Made by a program: the position numbers and the translations under genes. The notes under the pieces are model-generated. The model saw nothing but the letters and a program-made list of their open reading frames with translations. It was not told the DNA's origin and made no database searches. From NCBI RefSeq assembly GCF_907165215.1, contig NZ_CAJRAY010000017.1:57085-121084 (forward strand): a stretch of DNA of 64,000 bases. Direction: 5' to 3'. This document shows, one piece after another, positions 43,440-54,017 of this stretch. Origin of the DNA: Thermobacillus xylanilyticus. Its GTDB lineage: Bacteria > Bacillota > Bacilli > Paenibacillales > Paenibacillaceae. Every line of letters begins with the position of its first letter. Positions within the stretch are counted from its first letter, which is position 1.

Positions 43440-44669
43440 TCAGTCACCCCCTTTGACCGTTTCACTGTACGGCGTCCGCTGTTTGCCGAAGTTTTCGATC
43501 CGCAGATCAACCTTGACCTTCACATTCGCCTTCCTGTAATGTCTGGCCCAACCGTAGGCCTGATAGGCCGGCATGGTCATGAATTGCTTTCGCGCGATCA
43601 ATTCCCACTCGAACAGATCCCCCTGGAATTTGCGCTGGGACAGCCGGATGACGTCAAGCGCCTCTTGCTCGATCTCTTCCTTCAAATGCCGTTCAAGCAG
43701 TATCTGCTTCTCCGTATCCGTCGCGTACGGCTGCAGACTGGTGAACGAGAGAATCTGGGCGCGCAGCGGAATCGTCACGTGGATGTCCGGTCTTTCTTTG
43801 GCGAGATTCAGCCGGACCTTCGTCCCGCCGTTCTTGAACAGCCGCACGGTGACCATCGCCCGTTCATCCAGCGGGTCGGGGAACGACGTAATGAACGCGT
43901 CGATGTTCGACTTGTGGCGCAGCATTTGCGCCCAGCGCATCTGCTGCCCGGTCAGCGTGCCGATCATGCGGCCGTTCCGAAAGACGGCCGCCCCCATCAT
44001 CTGGACCGGATCGCCCGAATGTTTCGGCACCTCGCCGGCCAGATAGTCGTCTTTGCGCGAGACGCGGTAATTTTTCGGATCGGCCGTCGCATAGATGGCG
44101 AGAAACATCGAGTCGACGACCTGCTGCTGCAAATATTGGTTGAATGTCGAGAACGGCACAAATCCCGTCTCCTGCCAGCGCTGCTGCATCAGTTCGAAAT
44201 ATTTGTGCGGCCGCGTCTCGAGGCGCGGGCGGTTCTTCTGGATGAAGTCGTACGCCTTCTCCCGGCTCACGATCAGCGCCACTTCGCGCCGCAGCTCCGG
44301 ATCGCGGATCGCGGCGCCCGCAATGTGGGGGAACGCCTCGTCTCGCGCAAGCGCCTCGTGAACGATCATCGTCTTCAGATGCGCGAAGTTGATCGTCCGG
44401 GTGACGACGGAATTGGCCAGTTCCTTCGCGGACAGGATGTCCGGCGACGTGAAGCGGACCGTGTCGCTGGGCGGCTCGCCTTCCGCCGTGCCGATATCGC
44501 TGGAACCGATCTGCGGGTTCGCGATCTGGAACGTCACCTCGACCGTGTTCCCCGGCCCTTTGTCGAGCCCGACGACGACGACGAACGCTTGCTCTTCGAG
44601 TTCGAGATGATCCCAGCATCCGGCGACGAGAAACAATGGCAGAATCAGCGCAAGCTTAAGTTTTCGCAT
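43440..44669 (-). CDS. gerAC: GerAC family spore germination lipoprotein
   Basis: 409 residues. Lipobox VAGC (Cys18) at the end of a signal peptide, followed by the Ger(x)C domain (WDHLELEEQAFVVVVGLDKGPGNTVEVTFQIANPQ...). The C subunit of germinant receptors anchors in the inner spore membrane and is exported by the lipoprotein path. Third gene of the operon gerAA-AB-AC; overlaps gerAB by 14 bases. Confidence 0.93.
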   Translation of the reverse strand: MRKLKLALILPLFLVAGCWDHLELEEQAFVVVVGLDKGPGNTVEVTFQIANPQIGSSDIGTAEGEPPSDTVRFTSPDILSAKELANSVVTRTINFAHLKTMIVHEALARDEAFPHIAGAAIRDPELRREVALIVSREKAYDFIQKNRPRLETRPHKYFELMQQRWQETGFVPFSTFNQYLQQQVVDSMFLAIYATADPKNYRVSRKDDYLAGEVPKHSGDPVQMMGAAVFRNGRMIGTLTGQQMRWAQMLRHKSNIDAFITSFPDPLDERAMVTVRLFKNGGTKVRLNLAKERPDIHVTIPLRAQILSFTSLQPYATDTEKQILLERHLKEEIEQEALDVIRLSQRKFQGDLFEWELIARKQFMTMPAYQAYGWARHYRKANVKVKVDLRIENFGKQRTPYSETVKGGD

Positions 44670-45753
44670 GGCGTCTCCTCCAGTTCCAGTCCAGCAGCCA
44701 GATGACGAAAGGCAGCGCGCCGTACAGAACCGTGCTGTAACTGATGAGCAGTTCCCAGTAGCTCCGGACTTGCTCGGTATTGCCGGGAATGAGTCCGATG
44801 AAGACGACCAGCCCGGCCATCGGCAACTGCAGATTCTGAAACCGGTTCATGCGCAGCGCATGGCCGAAAAGATAGGCGAGCAGGTAAATATAGAACGCGA
44901 AATAGATCACGGAAATGACGAGCCAGAAGCCGATAAAGAGGGATTCCGCGTGCGTGAACACCCTGCCGAACGACGTGTTCTTCGTGAGCTGCTGGAATGG
45001 ATAGGCGATATGGATGATCTCCGGATAATCGAACACGGAGAGGTAGACGGCCATCAGGAATGAGATTTTCAAGCTGGAGACGATGAACCCGACGGCCGAT
45101 CCGATCCGGAACGCCTTGAACGTCGTGACCTGCGGCACAAGCGCGGTGGCCAGAATGATCTCGCCGAACATCGCGCTGTGCATGAATCCGGTTCGCACGA
45201 TTGCCAACACGCCCGGTCCCGCCCACGGATAAAGGCGCATCCAGTCAATGTCCTGCCACATGATGGCGATCAGCAGGAAGATCGCCCCTTCAATCAGGAA
45301 AATCAGCACCCAGGAGATTCTCGCGATCGCCGCGAACCCGCGGGATGCAACGTAGAATGCCGCCGCCATCAGCATGAGGTACAGCGCGTAGAGCGGTGAC
45401 TGTTGGTAGACCATGACATTGATGATGTCAACATATCCCCGGCTGGTCACCGCCGTCATGAGCAGGGCGGCGGCGAACAGCAGGAGACAGATCAGCCCCC
45501 CGCCGAACTTGCCGCCGACGGTGAACACGATCTCCGGCAGGCCTTGTCCGGCCCGGCGTTTCAGCACGGACATGAGCACGACGTATGCGACCAGCATGAA
45601 AGCAAGGGAGAGCAGCGGAATCATCCATCCGGCCGTCTGTCCCGATTCGAACAGAATCGTCGTCGTGATGTCCGACAGCTTCATCCCGACCGCGATCAGG
45701 AAGATGGACGTAAATTCGCGGCCGCCGACTTTCTCTTGCATGGATGTGTTCAT
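44656..45753 (-). CDS. gerAB: GerAB family germinant receptor permease subunit
   Basis: 365 residues with about ten membrane helices, of the APC-like GerAB/ArcD/ProY group; begins EFTSIFLIAVGMKLSDITTTILFES. Overlaps gerAA by four bases (ATGA) and gerAC by 14. This subunit binds the germinant in characterised receptors. Confidence 0.93.
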   Translation of the reverse strand: MNTSMQEKVGGREFTSIFLIAVGMKLSDITTTILFESGQTAGWMIPLLSLAFMLVAYVVLMSVLKRRAGQGLPEIVFTVGGKFGGGLICLLLFAAALLMTAVTSRGYVDIINVMVYQQSPLYALYLMLMAAAFYVASRGFAAIARISWVLIFLIEGAIFLLIAIMWQDIDWMRLYPWAGPGVLAIVRTGFMHSAMFGEIILATALVPQVTTFKAFRIGSAVGFIVSSLKISFLMAVYLSVFDYPEIIHIAYPFQQLTKNTSFGRVFTHAESLFIGFWLVISVIYFAFYIYLLAYLFGHALRMNRFQNLQLPMAGLVVFIGLIPGNTEQVRSYWELLISYSTVLYGALPFVIWLLDWNWRRRHAKT

Positions 45754-47255
45754 CGTTTCTTGATCCTCTCCGGTCTCCGCACGGAATCCTGCGGATTGAG
45801 ATTAAGCGGGCGCATCCGCTCCTTGTGCACCGGCATCCGCAGAATCATGTCGGCCGACGAACGGTAATGCGGCGTCAGCGGCGACAGAAACGGCACGCCA
45901 TAGCTGGAGTACGTGGTCAGATAGGCCAGCAAACAGGCGATGACGAGCGCAATGCCGAAAAAGCCCAGAAACGAGCCCACGAAGAGCAGAATGAAACGCG
46001 TGATCCGGACAGCGAAGTTCAGGCTGGGCTCCGGTATGGTGAACGATGAAATGCCGGTCATCGCCACGATGACGACAAGAATCGGGCTGATGATGTTCGC
46101 CTCGACGGCGGCTTGGCCGAGAATGAGAGCGCCGACGATGCCGATCGTCGGACCGATGACGGTCGGCACGCGAATCGCCGCTTCCCGCACCAGTTCGAAC
46201 GCGAATTCCATCAGCAGCACTTCGAGCAGGGCGGGGAACGGGACTTTTTCTCTTGTCGCCGCGATGGCGAGGAGCAGGTCGGTCGGAATCATTTCTTCAT
46301 GGAACGTCGCGACCGCGATATACACGGACGGCGTCATGACGGCGACGAACAGGGCCAAAAGCCGGATGATGCGCATGAAGTTGCTGTACGCCCAGCGCAT
46401 GTAATGATCTTCCGCCGAGTGCAACAAGGACCAGATTGTGATCGGCAAAACCAGGGCCGCCGGCGAGTTCTCCATGAGCAGAATGACATGGCCTTCAAGC
46501 AGGAAAGCGGACGCCCGGTCCGGACGCTCCGTGTTGAGCGAACTCGGCACGAGCGAATACGGATGATCGTCGAGATATTGTTCAAGCATCGGCAGGGTCA
46601 GGACGGCGTCCGTCCGGACCGCCCGGATACGCTGTTTGATGGAATCCACGATGTTCGGGTCCGCCAGATCCTTCACATACATGATCGTCACTTCGCTCAC
46701 CGAACGGTCGCCGACGGTGAGCGTCTCCGCAACCAGATGGCGGTCCCGCAAATATTTGCGGACGAGCGAACGGTTGATGGCCGCCGATTCGGTGAACGCT
46801 TCTTTCGGCCCGCGGATGACGTGTTCGACGATCGGCTCCGACACCTGGCGCGTTTCGAAACCGCGCGTTTCGAACTTCAGGGCCTGGTTTACGCCTTCGA
46901 CCAGGACGATCGTCCATCCGTTCAGCAATCCTTCGTTGATCGCATCGAAGGTGCATGCCGTCTTGCCGGTGCGGTGCGTGACGATCTCCAGCCGCACGGC
47001 GTCGAGCGGATTGCCGTTCTTGAAGGAGGTGTTCGTCCGTTCGATGAGCGGCTCGATGATCCGTTTTTCGATCTCGTTGACATCCGCCGTGCCTTCCAGA
47101 TACAGCACGGCGGCATCGCATTTCAACGACGCGACAACCAGATTGCGGATGATGAGCGCCTCGTTGGACGGGTAGGCGAAGTCCCGCTTGATCCGGTCCA
47201 GATTGGCCGAAAGCCGGGTCGAGAGTTCCGTCTTCCCATCCGTCTGCGTCGTCAT
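45750..47255 (-). CDS. gerAA: GerAA family germinant receptor subunit
   Basis: 501 residues from ATG 47255 (GGAGGG). N-terminal soluble domain (RIKRDFAYPSNEALIIRNLVV, VLVEGVNQALKFETRGFETRQVSEPIVEHVIRGPKEAFTESAAINRSLVRKYLR) then five or more helices with ALEVLLMEFAFELVREAAIRVPTVIGPTIGIVGALILGQAAVEA, the signature of the family. First gene of the operon. No convincing sigma-G promoter could be fixed (see rejected list). Confidence 0.94.
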   Translation of the reverse strand: MTTQTDGKTELSTRLSANLDRIKRDFAYPSNEALIIRNLVVASLKCDAAVLYLEGTADVNEIEKRIIEPLIERTNTSFKNGNPLDAVRLEIVTHRTGKTACTFDAINEGLLNGWTIVLVEGVNQALKFETRGFETRQVSEPIVEHVIRGPKEAFTESAAINRSLVRKYLRDRHLVAETLTVGDRSVSEVTIMYVKDLADPNIVDSIKQRIRAVRTDAVLTLPMLEQYLDDHPYSLVPSSLNTERPDRASAFLLEGHVILLMENSPAALVLPITIWSLLHSAEDHYMRWAYSNFMRIIRLLALFVAVMTPSVYIAVATFHEEMIPTDLLLAIAATREKVPFPALLEVLLMEFAFELVREAAIRVPTVIGPTIGIVGALILGQAAVEANIISPILVVIVAMTGISSFTIPEPSLNFAVRITRFILLFVGSFLGFFGIALVIACLLAYLTTYSSYGVPFLSPLTPHYRSSADMILRMPVHKERMRPLNLNPQDSVRRPERIKKR

Positions 47256-47404
47256 GCCATTCCCTCCAGTTCCCGCGATGCCTGTCACTTTAGTGTTGGC
47301 CTTTCGATGGAGCAAATATGTAATTGCTGTGTGATCTTGCTTTTTTCTGTTACAATGGTTTCTGCTACAATGACGGCAAACGCGCCCGGACCCAAGGAGG
47401 CGGC

Positions 47405-49198
47405 ATGGCATTGGCGGATTTGAAAACGCTTTACCGCAACCTGCGCATCAAATACAAGCTGCTTGTGCTCATCTCCGCGGTCATCGCGACGTTCGGCATT
47501 CTGATCGTCGTCGTCCAGCAGTACGCGTTCGAGGTTTACGACCGCGAGATCTACGAGCAGTCCTCCGCCGCATTGAACCAGACGGCGGCGGCGATCGAGA
47601 ACGAGCTGCGCAAGGTGCAGCAGCAGTCGTACCGGATGGCGATCGACGAAGTCATCCAGGAACAGCTCAGGAAGATCAAGGATGCCGGCAGCGATTACGA
47701 CCGCTACCTGGCGTCGTACCAGATCCGGGAGCGGATCGTCCTGCTGGGCGGGCTGGACAACCACGTCCGCTCGGTGCAGCTGATCGACGCGCACGGCGGG
47801 GAATATTCGGTGGGCAAGGCGCCCGTATCCTATACGGCCGGCCGGATCCGGCTGCTGGAGAGGGAAACCTCGCTCACACAGGGCGGCAACACGTGGATTG
47901 AACCGGATGAGGAAGACGGCGCGCTGGCCGCCGCCCGGCTCATCCGCTCGTACGAGCAGCTCAGCCTGGAAAGTCTCGGCGTTCTGGCGATCCGGATCGA
48001 CATGCACCGGCTGACCGCCGATGTGGCGGGCGCCTCGCTGCCGGCCAAGGCGGCGCTCCTCATCTACGGCAAGGAGCGGATGATCTTCGGACCGGCGGGT
48101 TTTGAAGGCGAAGAGCGGCTGCTGCGCGCATACGCCGCCGCGGCGTCGAACGGCTATGACATTATCGAGCTCGGCGGCCGCCGCTATTTTCTGACCCAGC
48201 TGCCTTCCGCCTACACCGAATGGACATACGTGACGCTGATTCCGTACGACGACATTTTCCATCGGCTGGCCGACGTGAAGAACTGGACGCTGCTGGCCTA
48301 CTTGCTGCTGTTCCTGCTCACCGTCTTCTTCGCCTTCCGGTTCGCCCGCGGCATCACCGGTCCGATCGAGAAACTGAGCGCGAAGATGAAGCGGGTGCAG
48401 ATGGGCAATTTCGCCTACGAAGACGACGAGGACCAGCGGGACATGCCGATGGACGAGACCGGGCAGCTCCACCGCAACTTCCGCATCATGCTGCAGCGGA
48501 TCGACGAGCTTGTCCGCGAAGGCTACGCGAGGCAGCTTGCCGTGAAGGAATCCGAATTCAAGGCGCTGCAGGCGCAGATCAATCCGCACTTCCTCTACAA
48601 CACGCTGGAGACGATCAACTGGTCGGCGAAAATGGCCCGCCAGCCGCATATCTCCAGCATGGTGGAGTCGCTCGGCTTCCTGCTGCGCAGCTCGATCAGC
48701 CTGAAGGAGCCGCTCATTCCGCTGTCGCAGGAGCTGGGGATCGTGCTGCACTACATCAACATCCAGCGCATCCGATTCGAGGAGCGGCTGGATTTCCGGC
48801 TGGATGTGCCGGATGTGCTCATGCCGGTGCTCATCCCGAAGCTGTCGCTGCAGCCGCTCGTCGAAAACGCCGTCAATTACGCGCTCGAGAAAATGACGGA
48901 CACCTGCGTCATCGCGATTACGGCGGAAGAGAAGGACGGCCTGATCGAGCTTACGGTGAGCGACAACGGGCCGGGCATGGACGAGTCGATTCTGATGCGC
49001 CTCAAGTCGGGCGAGGTCAAGCCGAAGGGTTCGGGCGTCGGGCTTCGCAACATCGACGAACGGATCCGGCTCCTGTTCGGCGAGGGGTACGGCCTCGACA
49101 TCGCGAGCCGGCGCGGGGAAGGGACGCGGGTCAGACTGCGTCTGCCGATAAGGGAAGGAGGCGGAAACCAACATGTACCGCGTGCTGCTGGTCGATGA
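47405..49198 (+). CDS. yesM: Two-component sensor histidine kinase (YesM-like)
   Basis: 597 residues. TM helix 17-37, extracytoplasmic Cache-type sensor domain, second TM 292-312, HAMP (313-365), His_kinase domain with H395 in QAQINPHFLYNTLETINW, and HATPase with VENAVNYALEK, DNGPGM and GSGVGLRN. This is the LytS/YehU/YesM class common in Paenibacillaceae. AAGGAGG six bases before ATG. Overlaps the response regulator by 26 bases and is followed by it and by a sugar ABC operon plus GH105; the order matches Bacillus subtilis yesM-N-O-P-Q-R, sensing pectin-derived oligosaccharides. Confidence 0.9.
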   Translation: MALADLKTLYRNLRIKYKLLVLISAVIATFGILIVVVQQYAFEVYDREIYEQSSAALNQTAAAIENELRKVQQQSYRMAIDEVIQEQLRKIKDAGSDYDRYLASYQIRERIVLLGGLDNHVRSVQLIDAHGGEYSVGKAPVSYTAGRIRLLERETSLTQGGNTWIEPDEEDGALAAARLIRSYEQLSLESLGVLAIRIDMHRLTADVAGASLPAKAALLIYGKERMIFGPAGFEGEERLLRAYAAAASNGYDIIELGGRRYFLTQLPSAYTEWTYVTLIPYDDIFHRLADVKNWTLLAYLLLFLLTVFFAFRFARGITGPIEKLSAKMKRVQMGNFAYEDDEDQRDMPMDETGQLHRNFRIMLQRIDELVREGYARQLAVKESEFKALQAQINPHFLYNTLETINWSAKMARQPHISSMVESLGFLLRSSISLKEPLIPLSQELGIVLHYINIQRIRFEERLDFRLDVPDVLMPVLIPKLSLQPLVENAVNYALEKMTDTCVIAITAEEKDGLIELTVSDNGPGMDESILMRLKSGEVKPKGSGVGLRNIDERIRLLFGEGYGLDIASRRGEGTRVRLRLPIREGGGNQHVPRAAGR

Positions 49199-50723
49199 CG
49201 AACGCATTATTCTCGAAGGGATCTCCGCCATCATGGACTGGGAAGCCTGCGGCGCGAGGCTGATCGGAACGGCCCGCAACGGGCTGGACGCGAAGGCGCT
49301 GGCGGAGCGGGAGAAGCCGGACATCATCATCACCGACATCCGGATGCCCGGCATGGACGGGCTGCAGCTGGTCGAGGCGGTGAAGGAGACGCAGCCGGAC
49401 ATCGAGTTCATCATGCTGTCCGGCTTCGGCGACTTCGAATACGCGCGCACGGCGATGCGTTACGGCGTGAAGCACTATCTGACGAAGCCGTGCAACGAGC
49501 GGGCGATCGAAGAGGCGCTGAAGTCGACCGTGGCCGAGCTTGACAGACGGCTCAGCCGGGAGGCGTTCATCCGCCAGACCGAGGAGCGGCTCGCGCAGGT
49601 GCTGCCGCACGCGCGCGAGCGGATGCTGCAGGAGCTGGTCACGAACAAAACGTACGGCCGATCCGACTGGGAGCGCATCGTGCGGCTGGCCGGGCTGCCG
49701 GAAGGCGGCGGCCGGGTGCGGCTGCTCGTCTTCGAGCCGGAAGGCGGGCCCGAATTCGAGCTGCTGTTCGCGCTGAAGAACATGGCGGAAGAGCTGCTGG
49801 GCAGTCTCGTGCTGCTCGGCACGGCGGACGGCCGGCAGGTGATCCTGCTCGTCAGCGGCGAGGCGGAGCCGGACCTTCTGGCCGCCGGCGTCGACACCGT
49901 GCTCAAGACCTTCGCGCGTTTCTACCGGCGGGAAGCGACGGCCGCGCTCAGCGAGCCCGGCGAAGCGGCCGAGGCGCGCCGCCTGTATCGCGAGGCGCAG
50001 GAGTGTCTCGCGTACCGGTTCTATCTGGGCGAAGGCGGCCTCATCACGAAGCAAGAGCTGGCGGCGTCCGGGCCGGAAGTCGAACCGCCGGCGATCGACG
50101 AGGAGCGGCTGTGGCTGCTGGTGAAGTCCGGCCATTGGGAAGAGGCTCGGCGGATGCTCGGCGATTTCTTCGAAGCGCTGGCGAAGATGCGGCCCGCCGC
50201 CGCGGTGGCGAAGTCGCTCCTCATCCCGCTCTACATCGGCTGCATGCGGCAGGGCGATCCCGCTGAGCTCGACCGCCGCATGAAGGCGATCGAAGCGTTC
50301 GACCGGCTCGATACGCTGCAGGGCATGACCGACCATATCGCACAGGCGGTCCGTGAAGTGTGCGAGGCGAATTACGAGCGGCACCGCACCCGCCACTCCG
50401 AGATCGTCGCGAAGCTGGAAGCCTGCGTGCGCGAACATCTCGGCAATCCGCAGCTGTCGCTGCACTGGGCGGCCCGCGAAGTGCTGTTCATGAATCCCGA
50501 CTATCTCGGCAAATTATTCCGCCAGGCGACGGGGGAGAAGTTCTCCCAGTATGTCACCCGCCTCCGCATCGAGAAGGCGATCGAGATGATCAAGGAAGCG
50601 GACGACGTGAAAGTGTACGAAATCGCCGACCGGATCGGATTCGGGGACAATCCGCAATATTTCAGCCAGGTGTTCAAGCGCCATACCGGCTTCACGCCTT
50701 CCGAATACAAGCGTTCGGTATGA
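49173..50723 (+). CDS. yesN: AraC-type response regulator (YesN-like)
   Basis: 516 residues. Receiver domain with Asp55 (IIITDIRMPGMDG) as the phosphorylation site and KPCNE as the Lys motif, a helical linker, and C-terminal double-HTH AraC domain (NPQYFSQVFKRHTGFTPSEYK). Partner of the overlapping sensor kinase; expected to activate the downstream transporter operon. RBS AAGGAGG inside the sensor gene. Confidence 0.93.
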   Translation: MYRVLLVDDERIILEGISAIMDWEACGARLIGTARNGLDAKALAEREKPDIIITDIRMPGMDGLQLVEAVKETQPDIEFIMLSGFGDFEYARTAMRYGVKHYLTKPCNERAIEEALKSTVAELDRRLSREAFIRQTEERLAQVLPHARERMLQELVTNKTYGRSDWERIVRLAGLPEGGGRVRLLVFEPEGGPEFELLFALKNMAEELLGSLVLLGTADGRQVILLVSGEAEPDLLAAGVDTVLKTFARFYRREATAALSEPGEAAEARRLYREAQECLAYRFYLGEGGLITKQELAASGPEVEPPAIDEERLWLLVKSGHWEEARRMLGDFFEALAKMRPAAAVAKSLLIPLYIGCMRQGDPAELDRRMKAIEAFDRLDTLQGMTDHIAQAVREVCEANYERHRTRHSEIVAKLEACVREHLGNPQLSLHWAAREVLFMNPDYLGKLFRQATGEKFSQYVTRLRIEKAIEMIKEADDVKVYEIADRIGFGDNPQYFSQVFKRHTGFTPSEYKRSV

Positions 50724-50858
50724 ACGGCATGAGGGCGGTTGTCCGCGTCTCTGATTTTTGAACATTCCACACGGAAATTTGCATTCCGGGCCCGTTCATC
50801 CTTATCCCATAATGAAAATGCAGTCACCATAACCGAGTCGAGAGGGGATGCAAAGAAC

Positions 50859-52232
50859 ATGAGACGCGGATGGATGTTGCTGCTCACCGTCCTGCTCACG
50901 CTGGCGCTCGCCGCATGCGGCGGGGGCGGCGGAAATGACGGGGGAAGCGGCGGAAACGGAGGCAACGCGCAATCTTCGGAAGGCGGATCGTCCGGCAATG
51001 CGCCGGGAAATTCGGCCGGCAAGTCGGACAGCGGCGCGAAAGATCCGGAACCGGTCACGCTCCGGATGGCCTGGTGGGGTTCGCAGCCGCGCCACGACTA
51101 TACGCTGCAAGTCATCGAGATGTATCAACAGAAATATCCGCATGTGAAAATCGAGCCGGAATACGCAAACTTCGACGACTACTGGAAGAAGCTGGCTCCG
51201 CAAGCTGCGGCAAACGATCTTCCGGACATCATCCAGATGGACATCTCGTATCTGTCGCAATACGGCGGCAAGGGGCAGCTCGAAGATCTGACGCCGTACC
51301 TCGGCACGATCATCAACACCGACCACATCAGCGAGAACGCCATCTCCGGCGGCAAGCTGGGCGATCAGCTGTACGGCTTCAACATCGGGGTCAACACGAT
51401 CCAGTTCCAGTACGATCCCGAGCTGCTCAAGAAGCTGGGCATCGAGAAGCCGGACGAGAACTGGACCTGGGATGACTACTACGCGCTGGCGGGCAAGGCG
51501 AAAGAAGCCGGGCTCTATTTTGACAGCGGTTTCCGTCCGGAAGTGTTCTTCGGCTACTATCTGCGGACGAAGGGCCAGCATCTGTACAGCCCGGACGGCA
51601 CGTCGCTCGGCTACGACGACGACCAGCTCTTCATCGATTTCTTCGCGCCGCTGGCGAAGCTCGTCGCGGACGGCGATACGCCGACGCCCGACGTGAAGGC
51701 GCAGATCAAGGGGCTTGAAGACGATCTGCTCGTCAAGGGGCAGCAGGTCGGCGTCTGGCAGTGGACGAACCAGTTCGTCGGCCTGCAGCAGGTGGCGAAC
51801 CGGCCGCTCGAAATGGCGCACATGCCGGGTCCGAACCGCGAGCAGGGGCTGTATCTGAAGCCGTCGATGTATTTCTCCATTTCGAAGAACTCGAAGCATA
51901 AGGAAGAAGCGGCGAAGTTCATCGATTTCTGGGTGAACGACATCGAGGCGAACAAGCTGATCAAGGGCGACCGCGGCGTGCCGGTGAACAGCCAGGTGAT
52001 CGAAGCGGTGAAGCCGACGCTCGATCCGGCGCTGATCAAAGTATTCGACTACGTGGCCTGGGCGCAGGAGAACAGCTCGCCGATGGATCCGCCGGATCCG
52101 AACGGTGCGGCGGAAATCATCGCGCTGTTCAAGGAGATCACCGAAGCGATGGATTTCGGCAAGCTGTCGCCTGAAGACGCGGCCAAACGGTTCCGCGAAG
52201 AAGCGAACGCCATCCTGGCCCGCAACAAGTGA
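50859..52232 (+). CDS. yesO: Sugar ABC transporter solute-binding lipoprotein (YesO-like)
   Basis: 457 residues with lipobox LAAC (Cys20) and a long Gly/Asn/Ser linker, then a CUT1 binding protein. GAGAGGGG upstream. First gene of the transporter cluster and directly downstream of the two-component system, so it probably binds unsaturated rhamnogalacturonan/galacturonide oligosaccharides. Substrate is by synteny, not by direct evidence. Confidence 0.88.
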   Translation: MRRGWMLLLTVLLTLALAACGGGGGNDGGSGGNGGNAQSSEGGSSGNAPGNSAGKSDSGAKDPEPVTLRMAWWGSQPRHDYTLQVIEMYQQKYPHVKIEPEYANFDDYWKKLAPQAAANDLPDIIQMDISYLSQYGGKGQLEDLTPYLGTIINTDHISENAISGGKLGDQLYGFNIGVNTIQFQYDPELLKKLGIEKPDENWTWDDYYALAGKAKEAGLYFDSGFRPEVFFGYYLRTKGQHLYSPDGTSLGYDDDQLFIDFFAPLAKLVADGDTPTPDVKAQIKGLEDDLLVKGQQVGVWQWTNQFVGLQQVANRPLEMAHMPGPNREQGLYLKPSMYFSISKNSKHKEEAAKFIDFWVNDIEANKLIKGDRGVPVNSQVIEAVKPTLDPALIKVFDYVAWAQENSSPMDPPDPNGAAEIIALFKEITEAMDFGKLSPEDAAKRFREEANAILARNK

Positions 52233-53134
52233 TGCCCATGCGGTTCGCAGCCTGGAAAAATCAACTGACCGGGTACGCGTTCATCAGCCCGTTCCTGCTC
52301 GGCTTCCTGATCTTCACCGCATTTCCGATCGCAGCATCGCTGTACCTGTCGTTCACGGATTATGATCTGTTCACGGCGCCGTCGTGGGTCGGTTTTGAGC
52401 AATATGAGCGAATGTTTGCGGGCGATCCGAAGTTCTGGCGGTCGCTCCGGGTGACATTCCTGTACGTCTTCGTCGGCGTGCCGCTCAGGCTGACGTTCGC
52501 GCTCCTGATCGCCTTGCTGCTGAACCGCGCTTCACGGGCGGTCGGTCTGTACCGGACGGTGTACTATCTGCCCTCGATCATCGGGGGCAGCGTCGCCGTC
52601 TCGATCATGTGGCGGAACCTGTACGGCGACGAAGGCATCATCAATCTGGCGCTCAATCTGATCGGTCTGGAGAGCGTCCGCTGGTTCGCCGATCCGGCCG
52701 CCGCGCTCTGGATGCTCATCACGCTGTCGGTCTGGCAGTTCGGTTCGTCGATGCTGATCTTCCTGGCCGGGCTGAAGAACATTCCGCCCAGCCTGTACGA
52801 AGCGGCTTCCGTCGACGGCGCGAATCCGCTGCAGCGCTTCTTCCGCATCACGATGCCGCTGCTGACGCCGGTCATCCTGTTCAACACGATCATGCAGACG
52901 ATCGCGGCGTTCATGACGTTCATCCCGGCGTACATCATCTCGAAAGGGGAAGGCGGTCCGCTCGACGGCACGCTGCTTTATTCGCTCTACCTGTTCCGCC
53001 AGGCGTTCGTCTTCTATGACATGGGATATGCGTCGGCGATGGCGTGGATTCTGCTGCTCATCGTCGCGCTGCTCACGGCTTTGGTGTTCGCGACGTCGAA
53101 ATACTGGGTGTTCTACGAGACGAAGGAGGACTGA
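52232..53134 (+). CDS. yesP: ABC transporter permease (YesP-like)
   Basis: 300 residues. Stop of the binding protein and ATG overlap (TGATG); a GTG at 52229 is also in frame. Six helices and an EAA motif ([21 protein letters not shown]). CUT1 permease. Confidence 0.88.
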   Translation: MPMRFAAWKNQLTGYAFISPFLLGFLIFTAFPIAASLYLSFTDYDLFTAPSWVGFEQYERMFAGDPKFWRSLRVTFLYVFVGVPLRLTFALLIALLLNRASRAVGLYRTVYYLPSIIGGSVAVSIMWRNLYGDEGIINLALNLIGLESVRWFADPAAALWMLITLSVWQFGSSMLIFLAGLKNIPPSLYEAASVDGANPLQRFFRITMPLLTPVILFNTIMQTIAAFMTFIPAYIISKGEGGPLDGTLLYSLYLFRQAFVFYDMGYASAMAWILLLIVALLTALVFATSKYWVFYETKED

Positions 53135-53138
53135 AGCC

Positions 53139-53978
53139 ATGACCGGTAAAAGACTCAGGCGGGCCGCTTACCATTTCCTGGCCGCGGGCGGCGCGTTCCT
53201 CATGGTGTACCCGGTCATCTGGCTGTTCATGAGTTCGTTCAAACCGAGCGAGCTGATCTTCGTAACGGCGGGAAAGCTCATTCCCGACCCGTGGATCTGG
53301 GACAATTACGTGACCGGATGGAAAGGGATCGGCGGACTGCATTTCGGCATTTTCATCAAGAACTCGCTCGTGCTTGTCGTGCTGGCGACGATCGGCGCGG
53401 TGCTGTCGTCGGCGCTGGTCGCCTTCGGCTTCGCGCGGCTGAAATTCAAGGGCAACAAGTTCTGGTTCGCCGTCATGATGATGACGCTCATGCTGCCGTT
53501 CGAAGTCGCTCTCGTGCCGCAGTACATTCTGTTCGCCAAGCTCGGCTGGCTCAATTCGATCAAGCCGATCGTCGTGCCGGCCTATTTCGGGGCGCCGTTC
53601 TTCATCTTCCTGATGATCCAGTTCATCCGGTCGATCCCGTCCGAGCTTGACGAAGCGGCGACGATCGATGGCTGCGGCAAATTCCGGCTGTTCTGGCAGA
53701 TCATCGTGCCGCTCATCATGCCGGCGATGGCGACGGCCGCCATCTTCTCGTTCTATTGGCGGTGGGAAGATCTGCTCGGGCCGCTGCTCTATCTGAACCG
53801 GCCGAGCAGTTATCCGGTGTCGATGGCGCTCAAGATGTATCTCGATGCCGAGACGATCTCGAACTGGGGCGCCATGTTCGCCATGTCGGTCGTCAGCCTG
53901 ATTCCGGTGCTGATCGTGTTTTTCCTGTTCCAGCGGCAGATCGTCGAAGGGATCAGCACGAGCGGACTGAAAGGATAG
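53139..53978 (+). CDS. yesQ: ABC transporter permease (YesQ-like)
   Basis: 279 residues from ATG 53139 (AAGGAGG). Six helices, EAA motif [21 protein letters not shown] near residue 184. Forms the translocation pore with YesP; a separately encoded ATPase (MsmX-like) would be needed, none is in this cluster. The UgpC-like ATPase at 32767 is a candidate. Confidence 0.9.
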   Translation: MTGKRLRRAAYHFLAAGGAFLMVYPVIWLFMSSFKPSELIFVTAGKLIPDPWIWDNYVTGWKGIGGLHFGIFIKNSLVLVVLATIGAVLSSALVAFGFARLKFKGNKFWFAVMMMTLMLPFEVALVPQYILFAKLGWLNSIKPIVVPAYFGAPFFIFLMIQFIRSIPSELDEAATIDGCGKFRLFWQIIVPLIMPAMATAAIFSFYWRWEDLLGPLLYLNRPSSYPVSMALKMYLDAETISNWGAMFAMSVVSLIPVLIVFFLFQRQIVEGISTSGLKG

Positions 53979-54017
53979 GAGGCGTTTTGCGTTTCAATGA
54001 CGGAAGGAGTGGAGGAT

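Noticed and set aside
47256..47404. Sigma-G promoter of the ger operon
   Set aside because: Only weak candidates (ACATA with CAACACTA on the minus strand); not close enough to the sigma-G consensus to claim.
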